Of a DNA stretch of 64,000 nt, positions 45,099 through 53,665 are shown in pieces (within the stretch, counting starts at the first letter, position 1; each line of letters starts with the position of its first letter). The notes beneath the pieces were generated by a model. The model was not told where the DNA came from and searched no databases. It was given only the letters and a program-made list of their open reading frames with translations. Location: NCBI RefSeq assembly GCF_041080625.1, contig NZ_CP163518.1, forward strand, positions 9,169,501-9,233,500, given 5' to 3'. This DNA is from Streptomyces sp. CG1 (GTDB lineage: Bacteria; Actinomycetota; Actinomycetes; Streptomycetales; Streptomycetaceae). Position numbers and translations under genes: made by a program.

Positions 45099-45174
45099 GT
45101 AAGCTGTACCAGTGCCGGAAAGCGGCAAGTGGGGCGATAATGCGCGACACCCTGCGCCAGGGCCACCCCGCGAA

Positions 45175-45202
45175 TTGCCGGGCGGCGTGTCCGAAATAGT
45201 GT
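45175..45202 (+). promoter_or_regulatory. Probable promoter of the hopanoid operon
   Basis: TTGCCG (45175-45180) and TAGTGT (45197-45202) are separated by 16 bp. A transcript would start near 45209, 33 nt before the ATG of the 21-codon leader ORF. No other good pair is seen in the gap. Confidence 0.4.
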
Positions 45203-45241
45203 GTATTGGGTCGGCAGTGTAGAACGGGAGATGTGACGGCA

Positions 45242-45307
45242 ATGGCTACGGAAACTCCCCAGCTCAACGCAGCATGTGCCGTCCCCGCCGCGGGCAGCGC
45301 CCGATGA
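45242..45307 (+). CDS. 21-codon leader ORF coupled to hpnC
   Basis: The tiny ORF starts with ATG at 45242 behind GGGAG and encodes MATETPQLNAACAVPAAGSAR. Its stop TGA overlaps the hpnC ATG (ATGA), so hpnC translation depends on or is coupled to it. The peptide has no membrane segment and no obvious amino-acid bias. It may serve only to deliver ribosomes or may be an attenuation peptide. I do not recognise it as a family. Confidence 0.5.
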   Translation: MATETPQLNAACAVPAAGSAR

Positions 45308-46200
45308 CGGCCACCGAGACGGCGCCTCACCTGGACCGCGCCACCCTGGACAAAGCCACGAGCGAGAATTTTCCCGTGGCCCCTTTCTTCCTGCCCCGGG
45401 CGTGGCGTGACGACCTCATGGCCGTCTACGGCTTCGCCCGTCTGGTCGACGACATCGGTGACGGCGACCTCGCCCCCGGCGGTGCCGACGCCCGGGCGCT
45501 CGGCGTGTCGCCGGCCGGGGCCGAGGACCGTCTGCTCCTCCTCGACGCCTTCGAGGCCGACCTGCGCCGTGTCTTCGACGGCACCCCCCGCCATCCGCTG
45601 CTGCGCCGTCTGCAGCCCACCGTCCGCCGCCGCTCCCTCACCCCCGACCCCTTCCTCGGCCTGATCGCCGCCAACCGCCAGGACCAGCTCGTCACCCGGT
45701 ACGAGACCTACGACGACCTCCTCGCCTACTGCGAACTGTCCGCCAACCCCGTCGGCCGCCTCGTCCTCGACGTCACCGGCACCTCGACCCCCGAGCGGAT
45801 CCGCCTCTCCGACGCGATCTGCACCGCCCTGCAGATCGTGGAACACCTCCAGGACGTCGCCGAGGACCTCGGCCGGGACCGGATCTACCTCCCGGCCGAG
45901 GACATGAAGCGCTTTCACGTCCAGGAAACGGATCTTGGCGCAAAAACCGCAGGCGCATCGGTGCGCGCCCTGGTTGCATACGAAGCACAACGCGCCCGCG
46001 ATCTGCTGAATGAAGGCGCTCCCCTGGTGGGTAGCGTCCACGGCAGATTGAAGCTGCTGCTCGCGGGGTTCGTGGCGGGGGGAAGGGCGGCGATCCGGGC
46101 GATCGCCGCCGCCGAATACGACGTACTTCCCGGCCCGCCCAGACCCGGCAAGGTCCAGTTGCTGCGTGAGGCGGGCGTGATCCTGCGAGGAGAGGGGTGA
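45304..46200 (+). CDS. hpnC: Squalene synthase HpnC (hydroxysqualene-forming)
   Basis: The 298-residue protein is a squalene/phytoene-synthase-fold enzyme with the first Asp-rich motif LVDDIGDGD near residue 50 and the second region QIVEHLQDVAEDLGRDRIYLP. In the HpnCDE route, HpnD makes presqualene diphosphate from two farnesyl diphosphates, HpnC converts that to hydroxysqualene, and HpnE reduces it to squalene. The ATG overlaps the leader ORF stop. It is the first enzyme gene of the hopanoid operon. Confidence 0.93.
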   Translation: MTATETAPHLDRATLDKATSENFPVAPFFLPRAWRDDLMAVYGFARLVDDIGDGDLAPGGADARALGVSPAGAEDRLLLLDAFEADLRRVFDGTPRHPLLRRLQPTVRRRSLTPDPFLGLIAANRQDQLVTRYETYDDLLAYCELSANPVGRLVLDVTGTSTPERIRLSDAICTALQIVEHLQDVAEDLGRDRIYLPAEDMKRFHVQETDLGAKTAGASVRALVAYEAQRARDLLNEGAPLVGSVHGRLKLLLAGFVAGGRAAIRAIAAAEYDVLPGPPRPGKVQLLREAGVILRGEG

Positions 46201-47159
46201 TCCGGACCGTGGATTCTCCGTCGCACGTGTCCGCACCGGTACTCGCCGCCTACAGCTACTGCGAGACCGTCACCGGGCAGCAGGCCCGCAACTTCGCCTA
46301 CGGCATCCGGCTGCTGCCCACGCCCAAGCGCCGCGCCATGTCGGCGCTGTACGCCTTTTCCCGGCGCGTGGACGACATCGGCGACGGCGACCTGGCCGGC
46401 GAGGTGAAGCTGAAGCGGCTCGAGGACACCAGGGCGCTGCTCGCCCGGGTCCGGGACGGCGAGGTCGAGGAGGACGACACCGACCCGGTCGCGGTCGCCC
46501 TCGCCCATGCCGCACGCGCTTTCCCGATCCCGCTCGGCGGCCTCGACGAGCTGATCGACGGCGTCCAGATGGACGTGCGCGGCGAGACCTACGAGACCTG
46601 GGACGACCTGAAGGTCTACTGCCGGTGTGTCGCCGGTGCCATCGGCCGGCTCTCGCTCGGCGTGTTCGGCACCGAACCGGGCGCGCGCGGCGCCGAGCGG
46701 GCGTCCGAGTACGCCGACACCCTCGGCCTCGCGCTGCAGCTGACCAACATCCTCAGGGACGTCCGCGAGGACGCCGAGGGCGGCCGTACCTATCTGCCCG
46801 CCGACGACCTGGCCAAGTTCGGCTGCTCGGCCGGGTTCGACGGGCCGACTCCACCCGAGGGCTCCGACTTCTCGGGCCTCGTGCACTTCGAAGTGCGGCG
46901 GGCCCGCGCCCTTTTCGCCGAGGGTTATCGGCTGCTGCCCATGCTCGACCGGCGCAGCGGCGCGTGCGTCGCCGCCATGGCCGGCATCTACCGCCGGCTG
47001 CTGGACCGGATCGAGCGCGACCCGGAGGCCGTGCTGCGCGGCCGGGTCTCGCTGCCCGGACGGGAGAAGGCCTACGTCGCCGTGCGCGGCCTGTCCGGTC
47101 TGGACACCCGGCATGTGACCCGCCATGTCTCGCCCCGGTCCGTCAGGAGGCGCGCCTGA
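46197..47159 (+). CDS. hpnD: Presqualene diphosphate synthase HpnD
   Basis: The 320-residue enzyme shows both Asp motifs (RRVDDIGDGD and NILRDVREDAEGGRTYLP) and the SYCETVTGQQARNFAYGIRLLP start of the phytoene/presqualene synthases. It condenses two farnesyl diphosphates. The GTG start at 46197 overlaps the hpnC stop (GTGA) with AGGAG upstream. Its stop overlaps the start of a 42-codon gene. Confidence 0.93.
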   Translation: MIRTVDSPSHVSAPVLAAYSYCETVTGQQARNFAYGIRLLPTPKRRAMSALYAFSRRVDDIGDGDLAGEVKLKRLEDTRALLARVRDGEVEEDDTDPVAVALAHAARAFPIPLGGLDELIDGVQMDVRGETYETWDDLKVYCRCVAGAIGRLSLGVFGTEPGARGAERASEYADTLGLALQLTNILRDVREDAEGGRTYLPADDLAKFGCSAGFDGPTPPEGSDFSGLVHFEVRRARALFAEGYRLLPMLDRRSGACVAAMAGIYRRLLDRIERDPEAVLRGRVSLPGREKAYVAVRGLSGLDTRHVTRHVSPRSVRRRA

Positions 47160-47287
47160 TGGACCTTCCCGAACCAGGAGACACGTGGCAGGCAACCCTG
47201 CGCTGCGGCGTGGCGTCCCTGACTGCGACGGCCGACCGTGCACCGTTCAACCTGCACGCTCGGCACGCATGGGAGGACGCACGATGA
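47159..47287 (+). CDS. 42-codon protein between hpnD and hpnE (DUF6380-like)
   Basis: The ORF encodes 42 residues (MDLPEPGDTWQATLR start, PFNLHARHAWEDAR end). Its ATG overlaps the hpnD stop and its stop overlaps the hpnE ATG, so it is locked into the operon on both sides by 1- and 4-bp overlaps. GTCAGGAGG stands 8 nt before the ATG. From memory it matches a small Streptomyces family annotated DUF6380 at this very place. It has no membrane helix. It may couple translation or bind the HpnCDE enzymes; the function is unknown. Confidence 0.7.
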   Translation: MDLPEPGDTWQATLRCGVASLTATADRAPFNLHARHAWEDAR

Positions 47288-48717
47288 GCGACGGCTCGCG
47301 CCCCGCACAGGCGGCCGGCACCGCGGTACCCGAAGGCGCGGTGCGCCGCAGCGCCGTCGTGGTCGGCGGCGGGCTCGCCGGGATCACCGCGGCGCTCGCG
47401 CTCGCCGACGCGGGCATGCGTGTCACCCTGCTCGAAGGCAGGCCCAGACTAGGCGGCCTCGCCTTCTCCTTCCGGCGCGGCGAGCTGACCGTCGACAACG
47501 GCCAGCATGTGTACCTGCGCTGCTGCACCGCCTACCGCTGGTTCCTCGACCGGATCGAGGGCGCGGCGCTGGCACCGCTGCAGGACCGCCTGGACGTGCC
47601 CGTCGTCGACGTCGCCAAGCCCGAGGGCAGACGGCTCGGCAGGCTGCGGCGCGACGCGCTGCCCGTCCCCCTCCACCTGGGGCGCAGCCTGGCCGCCTAT
47701 CCGCACCTCTCGCTTGCCGAGCGCGCCGCGGTCGGGCGGGCCGCGCTCGCGCTAAAAGGGCTCGACCTCGCCGATCCGGCCCTGGACACCCAGGACTTCG
47801 GCAGCTGGCTGGCCCGTCACGGCCAGTCGGCGCGCGCCGTCGAAGCGCTGTGGGACCTGGTCGGGATCGCCACCCTCAACGCGGTCGCGGGCGACGCCTC
47901 GCTGGGGCTCGCCGCGATGGTGTTCAAGACCGGTCTGCTGTCCGACCCGGGCGCGGCCGACATCGGCTGGGCCCACGTCCCGCTGGGCGAACTGCATGAC
48001 CGGCTGGCCCGCAAGGCGCTCGACTCCGCGGGCGTCCGTACCGAGGTCCGTACACGCGTCACCTCCGTCTCTTTCAACGAAAACGGCACCTGGAGCGTTC
48101 AGGTTCCCGGCGAGCGCCTCGAAACCGACGCCGTCGTCCTCGCCGTACCCCAGCGCGAGGCCCACGACCTGCTGCCGTCCGGCGCCCTCGACGCCCCCGA
48201 GCGGCTGCTGGGGATCGGCACCGCGCCGATCCTCAACGTCCATGTCGTCTACGACCGCAAGGTCCTCGCACGCCCCTTCTTCGCGGCCCTCGGCACCCCG
48301 GTGCAGTGGGTCTTCGACCGCACCGACGCCTCCGGTCTCGGCGCGGGCCAATACCTCGCGCTGTCCCAGTCGGCCGCACAGGACGAGATCGACCTGCCCG
48401 TCGCCGACCTGCGCGAGCGCTATCTGCCCGAGCTGGAACGGCTGATCCCGGGTACCCGGGGCGCCGAGGTGCAGGACTTCTTCGTGACCCGGGAGCGCAC
48501 GGCCACGTTCGCCCCCACCCCCGGCGTCGGGCGGCTGCGGCCCGGCGCCCGCACCAATGTCCCCGGCCTGTACCTGGCCGGAGCGTGGACCGCCACCGGG
48601 TGGCCCGCGACCATGGAGAGTGCGGTCCGCAGTGGAGTGAGCGCGGCCGACGCCGCCCTCAGCGCCCTGGGCCGGCCCCGCCCCCGCCATCTCTTCGAGT
48701 TCGAGGAGGCGGCCTGA
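47284..48717 (+). CDS. hpnE: Hydroxysqualene dehydroxylase HpnE
   Basis: The 477-residue flavoprotein of the amine-oxidase/phytoene-desaturase group has the FAD motif AVVVGGGLAGITAALALADAGMRVTLLEGRPRLGG at residues 24-58 and the C-terminal LAGAWTATGWPATMESAVRSG. It completes squalene formation by removing the hydroxyl of hydroxysqualene. The ATG overlaps the small upstream ORF. A GAGGAGG site for the next gene lies within its end. Confidence 0.93.
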   Translation: MSDGSRPAQAAGTAVPEGAVRRSAVVVGGGLAGITAALALADAGMRVTLLEGRPRLGGLAFSFRRGELTVDNGQHVYLRCCTAYRWFLDRIEGAALAPLQDRLDVPVVDVAKPEGRRLGRLRRDALPVPLHLGRSLAAYPHLSLAERAAVGRAALALKGLDLADPALDTQDFGSWLARHGQSARAVEALWDLVGIATLNAVAGDASLGLAAMVFKTGLLSDPGAADIGWAHVPLGELHDRLARKALDSAGVRTEVRTRVTSVSFNENGTWSVQVPGERLETDAVVLAVPQREAHDLLPSGALDAPERLLGIGTAPILNVHVVYDRKVLARPFFAALGTPVQWVFDRTDASGLGAGQYLALSQSAAQDEIDLPVADLRERYLPELERLIPGTRGAEVQDFFVTRERTATFAPTPGVGRLRPGARTNVPGLYLAGAWTATGWPATMESAVRSGVSAADAALSALGRPRPRHLFEFEEAA

Positions 48718-48776
48718 TGCCCCTTGAGGCTGCGGCAGGCCCCCGCACCCCCGGTACCGCAACAAGAGGAGAGACT

Positions 48777-49850
48777 GTGCCCACTGTGCCCCCGGCCTCG
48801 ACGCCCGTCCCACGGGCCGCGGTGGACGTGACCGCGTTGCTGGAGCGCGGCCGGACCCTGGCCACTCCGGTCCTGCGTGCGGCCGTAGACCGGCTGGCGT
48901 CTCCCATGGACACCGTCGCCGCCTACCACTTCGGCTGGATCGACGCCGCCGGCAACCCGGCCGACGGCGACGGCGGCAAGGCGGTGCGCCCCGCGCTGGC
49001 CGTGCTCTCCGCCGAGGTCACCGGTGCCGCGCCGGAGGTGGGCATTCCCGGCGCCGTCGCCGTCGAACTCGTCCACAACTTCTCGCTGCTGCACGACGAC
49101 CTGATGGACGGCGACGAGCAGCGCCGGCACCGGGACACGGTCTGGAAGGTGCACGGCCCCGCCCAGGCGATCCTGGTCGGCGACGCTCTGTTCGCCCTCG
49201 CCAACGAGGTGCTGCTGGAGCTCGGCACGGTCGAGGCCGGCCGCGCCACCCGCCGCCTGACCACCGCCACCCGGGCCCTGATCGACGGTCAGGCACAGGA
49301 CATCTCCTACGAGCACCGCGACCGCGTCAGCGTCGAGGAGTGCCTGGAGATGGAGGGCAACAAGACCGGCGCGCTGCTCGCGGCCTCCAGCTCCATCGGC
49401 GCGGTCCTCGGTGGCGCGGACGACGCCACCGCCGACGCGCTGGAGAAGTACGGCTACCACCTCGGGCTCGCCTTCCAGGCCGTCGACGACCTGCTCGGCA
49501 TCTGGGGCGACCCGGAGGCAACCGGCAAGCAGACCTGGAGCGACCTGCGCCAGCGCAAGAAGTCCCTGCCGGTCGTCGCCGCACTCGCGGCCGGCGGCCC
49601 CGCCTCCGAGCAACTCGGCGAGATCCTCGCCGCGGACGCCAAGAGCAGCGACTTCGAGAACTTCTCCGAGGAGGAGTTCGCGGCCCGCGCGGCCCTCATC
49701 GAGCAGGCCGGCGGCCGCGACTGGACGGCCGGCGAAGCGCGCCGTCAGCACATCATCGCCATCGGAGCCCTCGACGCCGTCGACATGCCCGACCGGGTGC
49801 GGGACTCCTTCACGGCGCTCGCCGACTTCGTCGTCGTACGAAAGAGATGA
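48777..49850 (+). CDS. Polyprenyl (farnesyl-type) diphosphate synthase
   Basis: The 357-residue trans-prenyltransferase has the first Asp-rich motif LLHDDLMDGD (Asp107, Asp108, Asp111) and the second FQAVDDLLGIWGDPEATGK. It supplies the farnesyl diphosphate used by HpnD. The start GTG at 48777 has AAGAGGAGAG just upstream. An in-frame ATG at 48717, overlapping the hpnE stop and with its own GGAGG, would add 20 residues that the family lacks; either start is possible. Confidence 0.9.
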   Translation: MPTVPPASTPVPRAAVDVTALLERGRTLATPVLRAAVDRLASPMDTVAAYHFGWIDAAGNPADGDGGKAVRPALAVLSAEVTGAAPEVGIPGAVAVELVHNFSLLHDDLMDGDEQRRHRDTVWKVHGPAQAILVGDALFALANEVLLELGTVEAGRATRRLTTATRALIDGQAQDISYEHRDRVSVEECLEMEGNKTGALLAASSSIGAVLGGADDATADALEKYGYHLGLAFQAVDDLLGIWGDPEATGKQTWSDLRQRKKSLPVVAALAAGGPASEQLGEILAADAKSSDFENFSEEEFAARAALIEQAGGRDWTAGEARRQHIIAIGALDAVDMPDRVRDSFTALADFVVVRKR

Positions 49851-49881
49851 TCACTATCGGTCGAACACTCGCGTAGCTCGC

Positions 49882-49915
49882 CGGCCGGTGCCGCAGCACC
49901 TGCGGACACCGGCCG
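49882..49915 (+). terminator. Long intercistronic hairpin before shc
   Basis: CGGCCGGTG-CCGCAG (49882-49896) pairs with CTGCGG-A-CACCGGCCG (49900-49915), giving a 15-bp stem with one bulged A and a 3-nt loop. It is the only large gap (115 bp) within the core of the operon. It could be a partial terminator, a processing site or an mRNA-stability element that sets the level of shc. Confidence 0.5.
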
Positions 49916-49965
49916 ACGGCGGACCCACAGCAGCACGACTCGCACGACTGCACGAAGGGGAAGCC

Positions 49966-51990
49966 ATGACAGCGACGACCGACGGAAGCACCGGGGCGAC
50001 TGTGCCGACCCGCGCTGCCGCGGCCAGCGATACCACCGACACCACCCCCGAGACGGCCGGGGTACCAGAAGCCGCCGCTCGCGCCGCACGGCGCGCCACC
50101 GACTTCCTGCTCGCGCGGCAGGACGCCCAGGGCTGGTGGAAGGGCGACCTGGAGACCAACGTCACCATGGACGCCGAGGACCTGCTGCTCCGTCAGTTCC
50201 TGGGAATCCGCGACGAGGAGACCACGCGGGCCGCCGCGATGTTCATCCGCGGCGAGCAGCGCGAGGACGGCGCCTGGGCGACCTTTTACGGCGGGCCCGG
50301 CGACCTGTCCACCACCATCGAGGCCTACGTCGCCCTGCGCCTGGCCGGCGACACGCCCGCCGCCCCGCACATGGCGAAAGCTTCCGCCTGGATCCGCGAG
50401 CGCGGCGGAATCGCCGCCTCCCGGGTGTTCACCCGGATCTGGCTCGCCCTGTTCGGCTGGTGGAAGTGGGAGGACCTGCCCGAACTCCCGCCGGAACTCA
50501 TCTACTTCCCGGCCTGGATGCCGCTCAACATCTACGACTTCGGCTGCTGGGCCCGGCAGACCATCGTGCCGCTGACCATCGTCTCGGCCAAGCGCCCGGT
50601 GCGCCCGGCGCCCTTCCCGCTGGACGAGCTGCACACCGACCCGGCCGACCCCAACCCGGCCAAGCCGCTTGCCCCGGTGGCCAGTTGGGGCGGCGTCTTC
50701 CAGCGCCTCGACAAGGCGCTGCACCAGTTCCGGAGGGTCGCCCCGCGCCGGCTCCGCAGGGCCGCGATGAACTCCGCCGCCCGCTGGATCATCGAGCGGC
50801 AGGAGAACGACGGCTGCTGGGGCGGTATCCAGCCCCCGGCCGTGTACTCGGTCATCGCCCTGCATCTGCTCGGCTACGACCTCGAGCACCCCGTGATGCG
50901 CGAGGGCCTCGCCTCGCTGGACCGTTTCGCCGTCTGGCGCGAGGACGGCGCCCGGATGATCGAGGCCTGTCAGTCCCCGGTGTGGGACACCTGTCTCGCC
51001 ACCATCGCGCTCATCGACGCCGGGCTGCCCGTCGATCATCCGCAACTGGTCAGGGCGGCCGACTGGATGCTGGGCGAGGAGATCGTGCGGCCCGGCGACT
51101 GGGCCGTGAAGCGTCCCGGACTGCCGCCGGGCGGCTGGGCGTTCGAGTTCCACAACGACAACTACCCCGACATCGACGACACCGCCGAGGTCGCCCTCGC
51201 ACTGCGCCGGGTCCGGCACCACGACCCCGAGCGCGTGGACCGGGCCATCGGGCGCGCCGTGCGCTGGAACCTGGGGATGCAGTCGAAGAACGGCGCGTGG
51301 GGCGCCTTCGACGTCGACAACACCAGCCCGTTCCCGAACCGGCTGCCGTTCTGCGACTTCGGCGAGGTCATCGACCCGCCGTCGGCGGACGTCACCGCAC
51401 ACGTCGTGGAGATGCTCGCCGCGGAGGGCCTCGCTCACGACCCGCGGACGCGCCGGGGCATCGAGTGGCTGCTCGCCGAACAGGAGCCGGACGGCTCGTG
51501 GTTCGGCCGCTGGGGCGTCAACTACGTCTACGGCACCGGGTCGGTCGTCCCCGCGCTGACCGCCGCCGGGCTGCCCGGCACACACCCGGCGATCCGGCGG
51601 GCCGTGGCCTGGCTCGAGAGCGTGCAGAACGACGACGGCGGCTGGGGCGAGGACCTGCGCTCCTACAAGTACGTCAAGGAGTGGAGCGGCCGCGGCGCCT
51701 CGACCGCCTCGCAGACCGCGTGGGCACTGATGGCGCTGCTCGCGGCGGGGGAGCAGGACTCCAAGGCCGTCGAGCGCGGCATCCGCTGGCTTGCCGACAC
51801 CCAGCAGGAGGACGGCACCTGGGACGAGCCGTACTTCACCGGCACCGGCTTCCCCTGGGACTTCTCCATCAACTACCACCTGTACCGGCAGGTCTTCCCG
51901 CTCACCGCGCTCGGCCGGTATCTGCACGGCGACCCCTTCGAGCGCGATCTGCTCGCGAGGAAACCGCCGGCCGAGGCCGAGGTGAGCTGA
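49966..51990 (+). CDS. shc: Squalene-hopene cyclase
   Basis: The 674-residue monotopic membrane enzyme cyclises squalene to hopene and hopanol. The catalytic acid motif is D402-I-D404-D405-TA. Several QW motifs are present (QENDGCWGG, QSKNGAWGAFD, QNDDGGWGE, QQEDGTWDE). The length matches bacterial cyclases, with a Thr/Ala-rich N-terminal extension of about 35 residues. GGGGAA lies before the ATG. It is the committing step of the pathway encoded here. Confidence 0.96.
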   Translation: MTATTDGSTGATVPTRAAAASDTTDTTPETAGVPEAAARAARRATDFLLARQDAQGWWKGDLETNVTMDAEDLLLRQFLGIRDEETTRAAAMFIRGEQREDGAWATFYGGPGDLSTTIEAYVALRLAGDTPAAPHMAKASAWIRERGGIAASRVFTRIWLALFGWWKWEDLPELPPELIYFPAWMPLNIYDFGCWARQTIVPLTIVSAKRPVRPAPFPLDELHTDPADPNPAKPLAPVASWGGVFQRLDKALHQFRRVAPRRLRRAAMNSAARWIIERQENDGCWGGIQPPAVYSVIALHLLGYDLEHPVMREGLASLDRFAVWREDGARMIEACQSPVWDTCLATIALIDAGLPVDHPQLVRAADWMLGEEIVRPGDWAVKRPGLPPGGWAFEFHNDNYPDIDDTAEVALALRRVRHHDPERVDRAIGRAVRWNLGMQSKNGAWGAFDVDNTSPFPNRLPFCDFGEVIDPPSADVTAHVVEMLAAEGLAHDPRTRRGIEWLLAEQEPDGSWFGRWGVNYVYGTGSVVPALTAAGLPGTHPAIRRAVAWLESVQNDDGGWGEDLRSYKYVKEWSGRGASTASQTAWALMALLAAGEQDSKAVERGIRWLADTQQEDGTWDEPYFTGTGFPWDFSINYHLYRQVFPLTALGRYLHGDPFERDLLARKPPAEAEVS

Positions 51991-51991
51991 A

Positions 51992-52633
51992 TTGACCAAC
52001 CAGCCCGCACCGGCCCCGCTGCTGATCGCCTGCGCGCTCGGCATCGAGCACCTGGCCCTGCGCACGGGGGACAGGGGCGGGGCGGACGGGCCGGTCTCCT
52101 TCCTCCGTACGGGCATGGGGCCCCGTGCGGCGGAACGCTCCGTCACCCGGCAGCTCTCCGGCCCGGCGCTGGCCGACGCGGCCGTACTGGCCACCGGCTT
52201 CTGTGCCGGGCTCGCGCCCGGCATGCATCCCGGCGATCTGGTGGTCGCCGAGGAGACCCGGGACCCGCGCGGCACGGTCGCCTGTGTGGGCACCGAGCTG
52301 CTGGTCGAGGAACTCGTGCGCCTGCTGCCCGGACGCACGGTCCACACCGGGCCGCTCACCGGCTCCGACCACGTGGTACGCGGCCCCGAGCGGTCCCAGC
52401 TGCTCGCGACCGGTGCGCTCGCGGTCGACATGGAGTCGGCGGCCACGCTCCTCGCCGCCGTCCGGGGCGGCGAGCGCCCGGTTGCGGCCGTACGGGTGGT
52501 CGTGGACGCCCCAGAACACGAACTCGTCCGGATCGGCACGGTACGCGGTGGAATATCTGCTTTCTGCGTTCTTCGTACCGTTCTTCCCGCATTTTATGAA
52601 TGGCACCGTTCTTTGTTGCTCCCCCGGAGGTGA
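51992..52633 (+). CDS. hpnG: Hopanoid nucleoside phosphorylase HpnG
   Basis: The 213-residue protein has the purine-nucleoside phosphorylase fold: TGFCAGLAPGMHPGDLVVAEET, VDMESAATL near residue 150 and the VVVDAP segment. In hopanoid producers HpnG removes adenine from adenosylhopane. The likely start is TTG at 51992 with GAGGTGA 6 nt upstream, 1 bp after the shc stop. Its C-terminus (FYEWHRSLLLPRR) is a little longer than average and its stop lies 6 bp before the hpnH start. Confidence 0.88.
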   Translation: MTNQPAPAPLLIACALGIEHLALRTGDRGGADGPVSFLRTGMGPRAAERSVTRQLSGPALADAAVLATGFCAGLAPGMHPGDLVVAEETRDPRGTVACVGTELLVEELVRLLPGRTVHTGPLTGSDHVVRGPERSQLLATGALAVDMESAATLLAAVRGGERPVAAVRVVVDAPEHELVRIGTVRGGISAFCVLRTVLPAFYEWHRSLLLPRR

Positions 52634-52638
52634 GCCAG

Positions 52639-53661
52639 ATGGCCATGCCGTTGCGTCAGACCGTCAAGGTCGCTACGTATCTGTTCGAGCAGAAGCTCAG
52701 GAAGCGCGACAAGTTCGCCCTGCTGGTCGAGCTGGAGCCGCTGTTCGCGTGCAACCTCAAGTGCGAGGGCTGCGGCAAGATTCAGCACCCGGCGGGCGTG
52801 CTCAAGCAGCGCATGCCCGTGGCGCAGGCCGTGGGTGCGGTCCTGGAGTCGGGTGCGCCGATGGTCTCGATCGCCGGCGGCGAGCCTCTGATGCATCCGC
52901 AGATCGACGAGATCGTGCGGCAGCTGGTGGCGAAGAAGAAGTTCGTCTTCCTGTGCACCAACGCGCTGCTGATGCGCAAGAAGATGGACAAGTTCAAGCC
53001 CTCGCCCTACTTCGCCTGGGCCGTGCACATCGACGGGCTGCGGGAGCGGCACGACGCCTCCGTGGCGAAGGAGGGCACCTTCGACGAGGCGGTGGAGGCC
53101 ATCAAGGAGGCCAAGCGGCGCGGCTTCCGGGTGACCACCAACTCCACCTTCTTCAACACCGACACCCCGCAGACCGTCGTCGAGGTGCTCAACTTCCTCA
53201 ACGACGACCTGCAGGTCGACGAGATGATGCTCTCGCCCGCCTACGCCTACGAGAAGGCCCCCGACCAGGACCACTTCCTCGGCGTCCAGCAGACCCGGGA
53301 ACTGTTCAAGAAGGCCTTCTCGGGCGGCAACCGCGCGAAGTGGCGGCTCAACCAGAGCCCGCTCTTCCTGGACTTCCTGGAGGGCAAGGTCGACTTTCCG
53401 TGCACCGCGTGGGCGATCCCGAGCTACTCGCTGTTCGGCTGGCAGAAGCCCTGCTACCTGATGAGCGACGGCTATGTGCCCACGTACCGGCAGCTGCTGG
53501 AGGAGACCGACTGGGACAAGTACGGCCGCGGCAAGGACCCGCGCTGTGACAACTGCATGGCCCACTGCGGCTACGAACCCACCGCCGTCCTCGCCACCAT
53601 GGGCTCCCTGAAGGAATCGCTGCGGGCCATGCGCGAGACCGTCTCCGGAAACCGGGAGTGA
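52639..53661 (+). CDS. hpnH: Radical SAM adenosyl-hopene transferase HpnH
   Basis: The 340-residue enzyme has the radical SAM cluster C38-NLK-C42-EG-C45 and the GGEPLMH segment. A C-terminal Cys cluster ([16 protein letters not shown]) fits the SPASM-like end of HpnH. It joins adenosine from SAM to hopene. GGAGG lies 8 nt before the ATG at 52639, which excludes the longer reading from 52600. The ispG gene follows after 4 bp. Confidence 0.95.
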   Translation: MAMPLRQTVKVATYLFEQKLRKRDKFALLVELEPLFACNLKCEGCGKIQHPAGVLKQRMPVAQAVGAVLESGAPMVSIAGGEPLMHPQIDEIVRQLVAKKKFVFLCTNALLMRKKMDKFKPSPYFAWAVHIDGLRERHDASVAKEGTFDEAVEAIKEAKRRGFRVTTNSTFFNTDTPQTVVEVLNFLNDDLQVDEMMLSPAYAYEKAPDQDHFLGVQQTRELFKKAFSGGNRAKWRLNQSPLFLDFLEGKVDFPCTAWAIPSYSLFGWQKPCYLMSDGYVPTYRQLLEETDWDKYGRGKDPRCDNCMAHCGYEPTAVLATMGSLKESLRAMRETVSGNRE

Positions 53662-53665
53662 CGCG

